From the NCBI GenBank assembly GCA_946699065.1, contig CAMPDV010000707.1:1-64000 (forward strand): a stretch of 64,000 nt of DNA, written 5' to 3'. The position numbers and the translations under genes were made by a program. The stretch comes from Loxodes magnus. Taxonomy: Eukaryota; Ciliophora; Karyorelictea; Loxodida; Loxodidae. Under the pieces are notes generated by a model. The model did not search any database and was not told where the DNA came from. It saw only the letters and a list, made by a program, of their open reading frames with translations. Below, piece by piece: positions 13,390 through 25,000 of the stretch; within the stretch, counting starts at the first letter, position 1, and each line of letters begins with the position of its first letter.

Positions 13390-15270
13390 TTTGTTTATAA
13401 TTCAAAATTCAATATTTCCCAAATCAAAATCCATTTCTATATTTTCTTGTGCTTTTTTCACGACTTCAGGTAATATTTTAATTTTTGTGAATTACTATCT
13501 CATTTAAATGATTCATTACATATTTATTTTTGAACATTTCTTTAAGCTTAACTCTCTCAAGTTTATCCAAACTGAATATTAAGACCTAGATTCATCTCAA
13601 ATAGGAAAAGCTTCTTCCGTTATTTCGTCATTGTCTTCAAGATTTAAAGTTCGTAACTTAGAACAATTTTTTATTATTTAAGCTACATCTTCGTTTACTA
13701 ACTATAGGTCTATTAGTTATAATGTTTCTAAATTTTATATTTAGACCATTTATTTAATAAAATTATTACATTCAAGATTGTATACTCCTTTAGTTATTTC
13801 TTAGGATTATAAATTTAACGTTATTTAGCTTTTCTTTAAACCTTATTTTCTTTGTTTGATGGAGATGTTTTTTAAATTTATACAGTTTTTGAAGAAGAAA
13901 CTGAGAGTTTCATTTGTTATATGATTCATTTCTCCCAAATCAAATTCTCTAATTTTGTTAGGTAAGTACCTATCTAGTGAAATGTTTCGTTTGTAATTTG
14001 ATTCATTTTCTCAATTCCTAAGCTTCTTAGATTAGGTGAGTTTTAGATTATGAATAAAATAGTTTCATCTCTAACAAATTCGCATTATCAAAAGTAAATA
14101 ATCTCTAACTTACAAAATTAGTGCTATATCTAAGCTAAGATGTATTCTTTCAGTTGTATATTTGCTTATTAGAAACTAACTTAATTTTAAACATTTTTGA
14201 ACATTAATGATCTAATATTTGGAGCCTTTTAGAGTAGAAGTCTTAAAATTAGATCACTTTATTAATAAACATTTTTGAGAGAAACTTCTTACAGATTAGC
14301 AAGTAACTTCTACTCTATGGAGTTAATACCTTAATAATGTTCACTCTATTGCTAGTTATTAACCTAATTATTTTAATTATCTTCAATTAATATTAGATTC
14401 TTTATATTAGGAGAGCTTTAAAGAATTATTTGAAAAAGCTCTTATTTAAAAGGATTTTTATGTAGCATTTCGATAGTTTCAAGATTTTAATGCTGAACAG
14501 CAAATAGATTTCTTAAAGCTTTGTCTGAGAATTCACAATTTCAAATGGATAAAATTTTAAAATCTAAATTTTTAATTTTTTCTAAAAGTTAATCAGATTC
14601 TTTATAAACTGATCTTATATCAATTTTCATTAAGTTAGGACAAAAATAAATAAATTCTGTTATTTTTTAATTAAAGTTTATATTAATGTTATGAATATAT
14701 TATCCCTTTATTTTTAAATAATCTTTCATCTTTTAATAATCTATCATTTCACTTCTTATAATTAACTCTTATATATAGAGATTTAGACAATAGTCAAACA
14801 AAAACTAACCTCTTATCTCATTAACTTAAGAAAGCTATACTGATTTTAAATTTACTAACTCTTACATAAAGTATAAATTATAGTCTCTAATTGTGATATT
14901 TTAAATTTTTAAGCTGGTTAAACTTTTTAAATTATATAGATTAGGTAAAGAATCAAAATTATTATTGGATCAGTTTTTTATTATAACTTCCTTTAGTTTT
15001 ATTAGAGAGGAATTTTTCAGTTTTGAAATTCTATGATTTATGGATTTCTCTAAATTTTTCCCTATTTATACACAAACATTTTAAGACAAAAGGTTTCCAT
15101 CTAGAACTATTGTTTCTACATAAGATTTAATTATCTATCTCAAAATTCATTCTATCTTATTCTTAGCTTATAATGTTTCGTTATTTACTCTATAATTATC
15201 TAGTTCCTTAAATAGATAACTAAAATTATAGAAATATCTATTTACTTACTGTAACTAATAGGTTAGAAAA
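13390..15270 (-). pseudogene. LRR A7, 5'-truncated copy
   Basis: Minus-strand A-family gene. The reading starts abruptly inside the F-box-like region (QLQQVNRYFYNFSYLFKE, near 15240) and runs through the LRRs to a C-terminus near 13400 (EMDFDLGNIEF). The promoter, start codon and first ~95 residues are missing; the junction is at about 15270, where the E-left block begins. Several indels are present, and near 14380 the family site that is UGA elsewhere is TTA here. Clearly non-functional. Confidence 0.75.
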
Positions 15271-16078
15271 TTCTTTTTTAATAAACGAGACAAAAGAGGA
15301 CTTTCTTAGGTACCATTTTATATTAATATAATAATAATCTCTAATTAAGGTGTGTAAGAATCTAGTTAATTAAATGTTTCTATTCTGATTTGAGTTATCC
15401 ATTTAAACCATAAGTTTCATTTATGAAAGTGAGTTTGCATCTTGGAATATAATGAAAGGAATATATAGAGTTAAAGAAAAATGAACAAGAGTATTTACAC
15501 AATGACAAGAAAAACTTTACTGCCATTTACATTTGTTATAAATGTCTTAACTTAAACACTTTTACTATATTAAATAAAACAAAATTGTTTTAGAATTAGC
15601 AGCCTCTAATCTTAAATAGTCTCCTTAGCATTAAATATTAAACAACTTTAAAAAATAAAATCTTAATTTTTAATCTTTAGCAACTACTTTAATATTATAT
15701 CACAAATCTATTGCATCAGTAAACCACAAAATTCATGCTAAAGTTTATATAATAATGAAAAAAAGGAGAGATAAACTACCTTTCTATCACTGTTCCTTTT
15801 TTTAATTTTCATAGGATAATCATTTCTCTAAAGTTCCTTAAGAAATATTTAAATCTCTAGTTACACTCTTCATAGTTAGCAATACCTTAGCACATAATCT
15901 TTCTATTCCTTGTTAAGTTTAATCATTTACTTCTTTATTTCTAACTTCTAAAACTATCTCCAATTTCTTTATTTTACACTTATTCTTTTACTAATTATAC
16001 TTAAATTCTTCTTTAGAGCTTTAAAATACATAGTAACTTATTTATATAATTAAATATTTTTAAATTATATAAATTAAA

Positions 16079-16815
16079 ATGGCTAGCTTCAAGAAAGGTA
16101 TCTTTAACACTTCATCAAAACAAGAGAGAAGATAGAAATATTTTCTCTTATCACGTCTTAACTTTAAAAAGTTCAACCTTATGTAGACCAAAATTAACCA
16201 GCAAAGAAGATACCAAAAAAAATTCAGAACAAAATATTATCAATACAATCAATACTTCCATTGAAAACTGAAAAAGAGATCATTTAACGTAATCACTAAA
16301 AGTAATAATTAAAAAATAAAAATAAATGAAGAAGGTGAAGTAAGTTTATTCATTATATACTATGATACCTTTGATTTAGATAACATTGAAATAGAATAAA
16401 TGGACTCTTAATAGATAAACCAGCTAATTTATACGTTTATCAAAAAAAATTCGAAGAGGATTTAAACTCATAGAAGGAAGAAATATACGAAATAAGTAAA
16501 GACCTAATAAATCATGAAGATGATGATGAAGTCCATATGGAAGACTGAAGAGCTAAAGCTGGAGTTTATGAACGAATAGCAGGTTAGAGAATGATATTTG
16601 AATAATGAGAAATCAAAATTAAAAAATTGAGTTTAATTAGATTTAAGACTCCAATAAATTGAAGAAAATTTGCAGAAGACTTCAAAATAAACCCATGAAA
16701 ATAGAAAAGCAAGAAAGAAAAATCCATAGACCAAAAAAGATGCCACTTATGCAACAGTACACTTAACTTGTGACGTAAATGTCCAAAACAAGGAGAAATA
16801 GAAAAATAAATTATT
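16079..16815 (+). pseudogene. Gag-like ORF B, copy B1
   Basis: Starts MASFKKGIFNTSSKQ at the ATG of 16079. After a Lys/Gln-rich region and an acidic NHEDDDEVHMED segment it has a coiled coil and ends with a retroviral-type zinc knuckle KRCHLCNSTLNLWRKCPK (about 16739-16790). The spacing is C-x2-C-x4-N-x4-C, with Asn where the CCHC consensus has His. The Trp of LWRK is UGA (16771-16773); copy B2 has UGG there. Frameshifts interrupt the N-terminal half (near 16260 and 16560). It is convergent with ORF C in the same block. Best interpreted as Gag or ORF1 of an unclassified retroelement. Confidence 0.55.
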
Positions 16816-17289
16816 ATAATAACAATAAAAATTTTTACTTTTAAGCTAAAGGGAAAACTATATTAATAATTAACGATTAATAAAAGATAGTTAATGTACT
16901 ATTTACATATTATCAAATCAAATTTTAGCTAATGTTACTTTATAAAATGTCTAAAAGTTAAAAGGAAGAAATTACATTAGCTTTAGATATAAAAGTTGCA
17001 AATAACAATATAAATTAGTATCTATAAATAAATATATATTTAAACTTAATAAATTTACAAATTTATAGAACATATTAAAATTTTAAAATCTCTTAAAGAA
17101 AAATAATTATTGTTAGCTATTTCTAAGTTTGCTTGATTACATAAGCTTGCTATTAATATAAGGTGTATTTTAAATACTTATATTTTTTATATATTAATTA
17201 TTAATCAAAGTAGAAAATAAAAATTTCTTAAAAAGATACAAAAATATTCAGATACATAACAAATATCGAACAAAAAAAATCTAAAATAG

Positions 17290-17600
17290 CCAAAACAGAT
17301 TTTACTAACTCTTATATATTATCTATTACTAATATACTAGACAAGACATAATTAAATGTTTGGCTTCTTCGCGGTATTTCAACTTCTTTCTAACCAACCT
17401 CTAGATTGCTCTTGAGGTTTAATATAAAAGTTTCAAATCTCAACAATTTTTCTCCTTGTCATATATGTGATTCTTGAGTTCTCTTTTCGCCTTGATATAT
17501 TTTTTCTTGCAAATGTTTCCAAATTTTTTACAATATTCTCTTTCTCTTGATATTTTTAGTTGATTTTTTATTTATTTTTTATTTATTTTCATTTTATATG
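17290..17600 (-). pseudogene. Gag-like ORF C, copy C2, N-terminally deleted
   Basis: Minus-strand match to the last third of C3: the Lys/Glu-rich helix, the QESHIWQGEKL-type block, and SNLEVGxKEVEIP (around 17390-17420). The N-terminal ~680 bases, including start and knuckle, are absent; the deletion joins GCATATAAAA to TGAAAATAAATAAAAA (about 17600-17625). The surrounding flank matches the 3' side of A4/C3. Confidence 0.55.
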
Positions 17601-18055
17601 CAACGATGTTGGTTGCACTTAAATAATATTTTCTCAATAAATTTAATATATATTAAAATATTTATTTTTATATTAATACCTTTTATAAACAATAACTTTT
17701 ATCCATAATATTAAGCTTATTTTATTACTAATTTACTATTTAATAACTCTAGCATTTTTTTAATATTTAAAAGATTTATCAAAATTTAAGAATATTAATT
17801 GTTTTTATACTTTTTCCTTATTAAATTACACTATTAACATTTTATTACATTCATTTTACTTAAGCATTTTATTTTTTATTAAATCTTTATCAAACTGAGT
17901 TTAATTAATATAAATACTAATCTTATTTGTAATTAATTTAAATACCAAATCTATTTTATTAGAATTATTATTTAGCACTCAGATTTATGAAATGTATAGA
18001 GTTTATGAAATAATGGAATTATTTTATAATTTTAATTTTTTAAATACTTTAATTT

Positions 18056-20220
18056 ATTTATTTCTAGTTCAAAGTCAAATACTTCTCACATCAAAATCCA
18101 TTTCTTGCTCTTTCAGTCTTGTCAATCTTTCACAAAATATTTCTATTTTTGTGAACTGTAGAGTCATTAAATTGATTCATTAAACATTTACTTTAGTACA
18201 TTATGTTAAGTTTAATTTTCTCAAGCTGCTCCAAATTGGATATTAAGACCCAGTCTCATCTCTTATAGGAAATGCTGCTTCCGTTATTTCTTCATTACTT
18301 TCAAGATTTAAATTTTTTAACTTAGAACAATTTTTAATTATTTAAACTACATCTTAATTTACTAAACTTAGCCCTTTTAATTCTAATTATATTAAATTTT
18401 TAATTTAAATAATTTATTTAATTCAAATTTTACATTCGATATTGCTCTCACCAAAAGAACTATTAATTATCTCTTAGGATTATAATTTTTAAGTTGCTAA
18501 ACTTTCTTTCAAAGTTTGTTCACTTTTTTGAATGGAAATAAGCTTTAAATTCGTGCAGTTTTTAAAAATTAAGTAAAGAGTTTCATCTGTTATATGATTA
18601 ATTTCTCTTAATTAAATATACTCTAGTTTAGATGAATAAATGCCAAGCTATTGAAAAGTTTCATTTTTAATTTGATTCATTTTATAAACATCTAAGTCTT
18701 TTAGATTAGGAGCATTTTAAATTATGAATAAGATAGTTTCATCTCTAACAAAATCACATTATCAAAAGTGAATAAGCTCTAACTTTATAAATTAGTGTGA
18801 TATCTAAACTAAGATATTTTCTCCCAATTGCATATTTACTTATTATGTATTACTAACTTAAGTAAATCAATTTAAAAAAGATAATTGTTTAATATTAGGA
18901 GCTTTATATAGCAGAAATCTTAAAATTCAATCACTTTATTGTTAAATATTTCTAATAAAAGCCATCTCTAGATTATAAAGAAATTTCTAATTTCCAAAGT
19001 TAATATCCTATTAATCTTTTCTCTATTGCTAGTTATCAATTTAATTATTATCCTTATCTTAAATTCATCATAGATTCTTTATATTAGGAGAGCTTTAGAG
19101 AATAAATTAGAAAAATTCGTAATTAAAAGGATTCTTATGTAACATTTCAATTGCTTCAAGATTTTAATTCTGATAAATAAATAAATTTCTTAAAGTCTAA
19201 TCTGAGAATTAAGTATTTCTAAGGCTAAAACTTTAAAGGTTTAACCTTTTAACTTTATCTAAAAACTAATCAGGTTCTTTATATGTTGATCTTATTTAAA
19301 TTTCTTTTAAGTTAGGGCAAAAATCAATAAGTTCGTCTAATTTAGTATTAGAGTTTATATTAATGTTATGAATGTATTATCCCTTTATTTTTAAATAATC
19401 TTTTATCTTTTGGTAATTTATCATTTCACAATCTATTTCTAGATTTTCTATTTTTAGACTTTAACAGTAATCAACCAAAAACTAGCCTGATATCTATTCG
19501 ACTTTGTTGAAATATACTGATTTTAAATTTGCTAACTCTTGTATAAAGTATAAATTTGTATCTCTAATTATAATATCTTCAATTTTTAAGTAGGATAGAC
19601 TCCTTAAATTTTATAGGTTAGGCAAGGAATCAAAATTATTATTGGATCAGTTTTGTATTACAATTTCCTTTAGTTTCATTAGAGAGGAATTTTTCAGTTT
19701 TTAAATTCTGAGATTTATAGATTTCTCTAAATTATTCCTAATTTATAGGCACACATTTTAAGACAATAATTTTCCATCTAGAAGTATTGTTTCTACATCA
19801 GATTTACTTATCTATCTCAAAATTCATTCTATCTTATTCTTCGTTTATTATACTTCGTTTTTTACTCTATAAATGTACAGTCAATTAAATAGATAACTAA
19901 AATTATAGAAATATCTATTTACTTACTATAACTTAGTTATATCATTTAGATTTAGAAATTTAGTAAGCAAATCCAAGATATATTTGCTATTCCAAAACAT
20001 AGACTATTTTAGCTAATATTTTCTCTCATGCTTCTTTATATTTTATTTTTATTCATTTATTATTTTTAATCCCTAGTTGTTCCTCTTGCAAGACTTCGCT
20101 TTTAACAATTTAGCCTTACTGACTTGAAATATCTTATTCAGATTACTCTTCCTGTTTTTCTTTCTATAAGAGTATAAATTCACTGAGCTAAATACTTGAA
20201 GTTCTAGTATTTTCAGCCAT
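18056..20220 (-). pseudogene. F-box/LRR protein A2
   Basis: Minus-strand A-family member with the ATG at 20218-20220. The N-terminus, F-box-like region, LRRs and terminal DFELEIN are all recognisable. Length to the family C-terminus (2165) is not a multiple of three, so at least one frameshift is present. After ATA AAT it continues AAA TTA rather than stopping. The NW site is UGA, as in most members. Its C-terminal half and 3' flank are closest to A4 (block E), while its promoter flank matches A1, A3 and A6, which suggests recombination or conversion between members. Confidence 0.72.
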
Positions 20221-21609
20221 TTTATAATAAATGTTTAAAAGGTGGCTAATAAAGGTAAATTATGATATAAGCGAAAGAAAAAGTTAGAATTATAAAATAA
20301 ATAATGAAGCATCATAAATTATGATACTTACCCCTAATTGATTAGTAGCTATATTATAATAAAATATATTATATTATAAGTTAGAAATAAATACTTTTAC
20401 ATTATAACTGTTTATTAATAGTTTTAACAAAAAGTTTAAATGCATATTAAAAAACTTGTATTATTGAGCGCGTAGCACCTCATTGATTTACAGCTATTTA
20501 TAATAATTTATTATAAATAGGGTTAAGTGAAGCATATAGTAAAATAATTGTTTAAAGATAATGTTATGCATTACTTATTTATATGGATAATATTAATACC
20601 CTTTTATCAATCATCCTTTAATTATTTGTTTGATTGAGAGAAATAAATAAAAATAAGAAAATTACAAAAATAAATAAGTAAAGCTTATTATTTAAAGGAA
20701 TTAAGGATAATAACCTCTTAAGAAGATAAAAATTACTAAAAGCTATAAAATAAGAAATAGAGAGAACAAATTATAGTAATCATTTATATGTTTATATTAC
20801 TTATCTTTTATGGCTATATGTTTAATGCTTTACTTTAACTATCTAATTATCATGGTTATTCTATAACTTCTAGCTTCTTATTAAGTTTACATATATTTTT
20901 AAAGTTTTTAATGAATTTGAATATTCTACTATTTTGAACAGTAGGCTATAGAAAAGCTAACTAATTAAAAAGTGAAGGAAATATTAGATATATATGAATT
21001 TCAATAAATTATCATTATTTTAGTTATTTCTTAATATACGAAAATCCTAATAGACAAGTAACAAAATTCTATTATTTAAGTTATAGAAAATCTGAGTAGC
21101 TCAGAATATTTTAAACTTATCTAAAAATATTCAGAAATAAACTAATCTTAAATCTATATAAGTTAAAAAGTAAGAAAACAAACTAAAGGACAATATCTGA
21201 AAGGAGATAACTTCCATTTATCCAGCATCGAATGAAATATCTATAAGAAGAAGTTAAGAATTTATGATCTGCTCGAAAATCTTTAAAATATGAAACCTGA
21301 AGAAGGTAGAGATAAAGGAAAATAGTAGAATGCTAAGGACAAAGGACATAATTTTAATTTGAACTGTTAATTAATTAAAGCTACTAAGTAAAATATCTAA
21401 TACTTATATATTTATAAGGGACTTTTTATGTATAGCCTCACAAATAAATGATTCAATTTTCTTTCTTTTAAATGAGTAAGAAAATTGGGTTTAAAAGAGG
21501 ATTCAATTTCATTAAACAGCAAGAAGATAGCCAAAAAAATATCTTTATAATATATTAAAAAAGTAAACTTAAATTAGCTTAAAATACATAAAGGATAAAT
21601 ATTTGATTC
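20221..21609. repeat. Divergent promoter flank, copy 2, ending inside gene U
   Basis: Inverted copy of 6957-8364. It includes the A2 promoter and the 5' part of gene U on the plus strand, with the protein-like block RDKGKQQNAKDKGH near 21310-21350. The match ends after GGATAAATATTTGATTCTT at about 21608; beyond that the sequence is unrelated, whereas copies 1 and 4 continue into the rest of gene U. Gene U is therefore truncated here. Confidence 0.75.
20467..20482 (-). other. GC-rich hairpin, type 2
   Basis: On the minus strand GAGGTGCTACGCGCTC, an imperfect version of the 8091 hairpin and intermediate in sequence between types 1 and 2. Confidence 0.5.
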
Positions 21610-22560
21610 TTTTCAGCGCTTATTTTTATATTCTGTAAGTACCTTTATTCCTATAATGTTTATTTTTCTTTATTTTATCATCTAATTATTATTCTTCCTA
21701 TTATTTTTCTTTTTCTTATATAACAAAAATTTAGAAGTTATAATAAGTAAATAAACGAAGACTGAAGATTTAACGGTGAAAAATATAAGTAGATATTAAA
21801 TTTTCCAATCACATCATTAATATTTTTTTCCTAATTAATAAAAATGATAAATTTAGCTTAGTAAGTATGATTCACTAATATCCTGCTATGCTTTTTTAAA
21901 TTAGTATTTATATCTTTAATTGATTACGAATGTTTAATCAAACCACTGTAGTGCATTTCTCTTTTATAGAAGTTCTTTTCTTATAAACTTATATAAAACT
22001 TGTTTTCGACATTTATGAAAGAAGCTAAATTTCATATAATTCAAAAATTGTGAAAACTATGAAAATTATAAAATTAACTTTGAGTATACTTTGAAATTAA
22101 AATAAGCAGCAACTATTTTCCATCAAATTACTACTCTTAGATAGAAATTAAAGTAAAATGGTAGAAACAAAATAAATAACTGTATAGTATTTTAAATTTA
22201 TTCTTCTGCTTAAGTTTAAATAAAGAGTTGCGTGATAAATAATAAGGATTAATAATCACACAAATCTTAGAACTATTAAATTAAATTAAAAGCTAAGATA
22301 ATTATTAAAACTAAAAATAGGCTACTTACTTTAATTTATTAGTTAGTTTTTATTTTTTATTTTAGAAGATATTAGTTTATCTGTTATTTAAAAAAAGCAT
22401 TGTTAGATATCAAATAAAAGCTAGATATTTATAAATATAATAACTTGGAAATATAAATTTAAATTCATGCTTAAGTAATAAATCCTTTTAGCAAGAAAAT
22501 TTCCTAAACTATGAATAAAATATTTTATTTAATCATTATGAGAATAACTTGATTTCATTG
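21610..22560. other. AT-rich stretch, nothing recognised
   Basis: No match to other parts of the window and no motif seen. Confidence 0.4.
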
Positions 22561-23100
22561 TCTCCAAGCTGAAGTCATCCGTGAGTTTTTATTATCTTAT
22601 TATATTTTTCAAGTTAGTGTTGTAACATCATTTTAAATCTCTTTTCTTTAGTAATTTTACCAATCTTTTAAACCACTCTATAATTCATTTGAATTAAATA
22701 CCTTTTTAAACTCTCTGTTTGATAATAGATTTTATGAATTAGATACCTTATAAGCTAACTTTTCACGAGAGATTCACAACTAAAATGTTTAATTTTCACA
22801 TTTGGAGTTCATTAATAATTCAAGCTCAAAGAAATTTTCCTTTAAGTGTTCATATCTAGACTTAAAGTTAATTAATCTTTTCAATTTCTTCGGATTTGCT
22901 TCTTTATAAGTTATTAATTTTTTATTTTCTTTTGAATCTCTTTATGGAATCCTTTTTTAGATCTTGACTAATATTTCAAAGGAAAAGTAATATACTTAAA
23001 GAAATGTTTTTTTGCAATATAATCCTTACTGAATATGCTTTTATAACGCATAAAACTTTAGTCCATTTCTTATTAAATCTTGAAAAAGTTGTTCCTAAAC
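22560..23100 (-). CDS. Possible coding fragment, unidentified
   Basis: One minus-strand frame gives a basic, protein-like stretch with FSCESLVKSQLIRYLIHKI and MNYRVVQKIGKITKEKRFKM. There is no second copy for comparison and no family match, so the call rests on composition only. It would be divergent from the LRR-B gene at 23437. Confidence 0.25.
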
Positions 23101-23436
23101 ATAAATTCTTTAGATATCCTTAATTTGACTAAATAAATTTAATATTTGTATCTTATAATTAAACTAAATTCTAGATTAAATTAAATTAGCAGCATTATTA
23201 GAACTATGAATTTACCTCTATAGTAGAAGTGTAACTATTGTAGTATAATTAGAGAAGAATAAAGGTGTGTATTTAGATTATTATGTGAAGAAAATATCAG
23301 CTAAAATGCTTTAATTTATATGGGAATTTCCAGAAAGAATTAAAATATTAAAAAAGCCACTAAAATATGAAATTAACTGATATAAACTAAATTAAAACTA
23401 GTTAAGAAATTATATAAGTGTAAGAACAAAGCAAAC

Positions 23437-25000
23437 ATGAAGCTCAGTAAGCAACCTTTTGAAAGAATAAAAACATTCTTAATCAAATATTCTAGTTCTT
23501 AAAGAAAAAGGATATTTGCAGGCTCCAATGCTAGAACAAGTATTTTAATCAATTTTGCTACAATTTCAAAAGACTTAAGATTTAGAAAAGGAAACATTTT
23601 GATTCTTAGAATACTTAAAGTGAATTCGAATGAATTTTCAAGTAAATAGCTCTTTCAAATGTATCCAAAATATTAATATATGCTGGATAGTTAAAAGAAG
23701 ATTTGTTCATATAAATCCAGCTAATGCTTAATAAGTGTATTTTATTCAATCAGAGAAATTAAAGCCAAAACAAGCCAGTTAAAATATAAGAAATTTACAT
23801 TTATGATTGGCCTCCTAATGTTCCTTTGCCTGATATTTCACTTTGCTAGAACTTTTAGAAATTAACACTTTCAGAATTAATTTTACAAGACTAATAATTA
23901 CAGTTCATAGAAAAGTTACCAAAGCTTGAATTCCTTCAGTTGTCTTAAATCTAACAAGTCACTGGGAATTTTCTGGTAGACCATTGCTAGAGTTTAAATT
24001 TGAAGACTCTAATAATTAAAGGCGAAGAAATAGACTATAAGTATATAAGATAATTTTTAGAGGTAAAAGGAAGCTTAATAGAAAACATCGAAATAAACTG
24101 AAACCAAGAAATTGATTAATTTATAGATTTATGCCCTAACTTAAAAATAGTTGACTTATTTAGAGTTTAGAGCTCTTCAGATACTATTTTATAAGCATTT
24201 AGAAATATAAATTTAGAATACCTTTCTATTTGAGTAGCTAATTTCAGTAATAACTCATTTGCTCATTTCTTCTCAAAATAGTAGACTTAACTGACTTTTG
24301 TGAGGATTAAGAACTATCCATTCTTTAATTATAATAACTTGAACCTCTTGCTTTAAAATACACCTGGGTTATAAAAATTATGACTATCAGAGCTGAAGTT
24401 AATTACAAATGAAGCTCTTTAAAAGATAGGAATTTATGGAGTTAAGTATGAGTAAATAACAATCTAAAGCATTAAATAGATAAAAGATGAGACACTTAGA
24501 TTAATTTTTTCAAATTGCAAATAACTTAAGCATATTGAGTTAAAAGCTATTAAGGAAATTAAGAAAGATACTTTAGAAATCCTAAACTAGAACTGTCAAT
24601 AGTTAGAAATATTAAAACTTGAAAATTGCAAAGTATTTGGAGAAAACTGAATCTAAGATATAATAAGAATGTAAAGACTTAAATTATTAAGCTTAGATGC
24701 TCGCTTAAGGATTAATAAGTAGCATAACTAATATAAAACTGCAAATTTCTTAGTAAGTTAGATTTAAGTCAAAATAAAGATATTACTGAAAATGGCTTTC
24801 CTTTAAAAGATGAATAAGGACTAATTTATCCAATTTACAATAGCTTAAAGTCTTTAGATTTATATATGTGCTCATAAATTAGCTAATAGTGAATTAAAGA
24901 ATTAAAGAATAAATTTAAAAAGATATAGATAGTAGATAACTCAGAAGAAGTAGAAAACAACTTATTTAATTTCAAGCTGAATGAAATTCAACTAAGATGA
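23437..25000 (+). pseudogene. LRR-B, divergent relative of the A-family F-box/LRR genes
   Basis: Clear FBXL-type LRRs, for example DETLRLIFSNCKQLKHIELK followed by TLEILNQNCQQLEILKLENC (about 24490-24640), aligned with the A family along the LRR part. C-terminal similarity: FPLKDEQGLIYPIYNSLKSL here against FPIRDETGSQYPIWSSLRKL in A3. In-frame UGA occurs at Trp-like positions (NW 24108, IW 24229, LW 24381, NW 24648); the LW site aligns with a UGA in the A family. The frame breaks near 23795 and 24745. A UGA at 24998-25000 follows the last conserved block and may be the stop. The N-terminal F-box is not clear and the start is uncertain. Confidence 0.65.

Larger units (their letters stand above)
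15280..20220. repeat. Duplicated block E, left copy
   Basis: Inverted relative to 37271-42900 (16079 pairs with 42095, 20220 with 37271). Reading from 20220 downward it holds LRR A2, the truncated Gag-like ORF C2, and then Gag-like ORF B1 in the opposite direction. It also shares an LRR scrap (15340-15420 with 42780-42850). This copy has lost about 680 bases of ORF C compared with the right copy. Confidence 0.8.

Noticed and set aside
17992-18183. Plus-strand 63-residue ORF
   Set aside because: Antisense to the 3' end of LRR A2.
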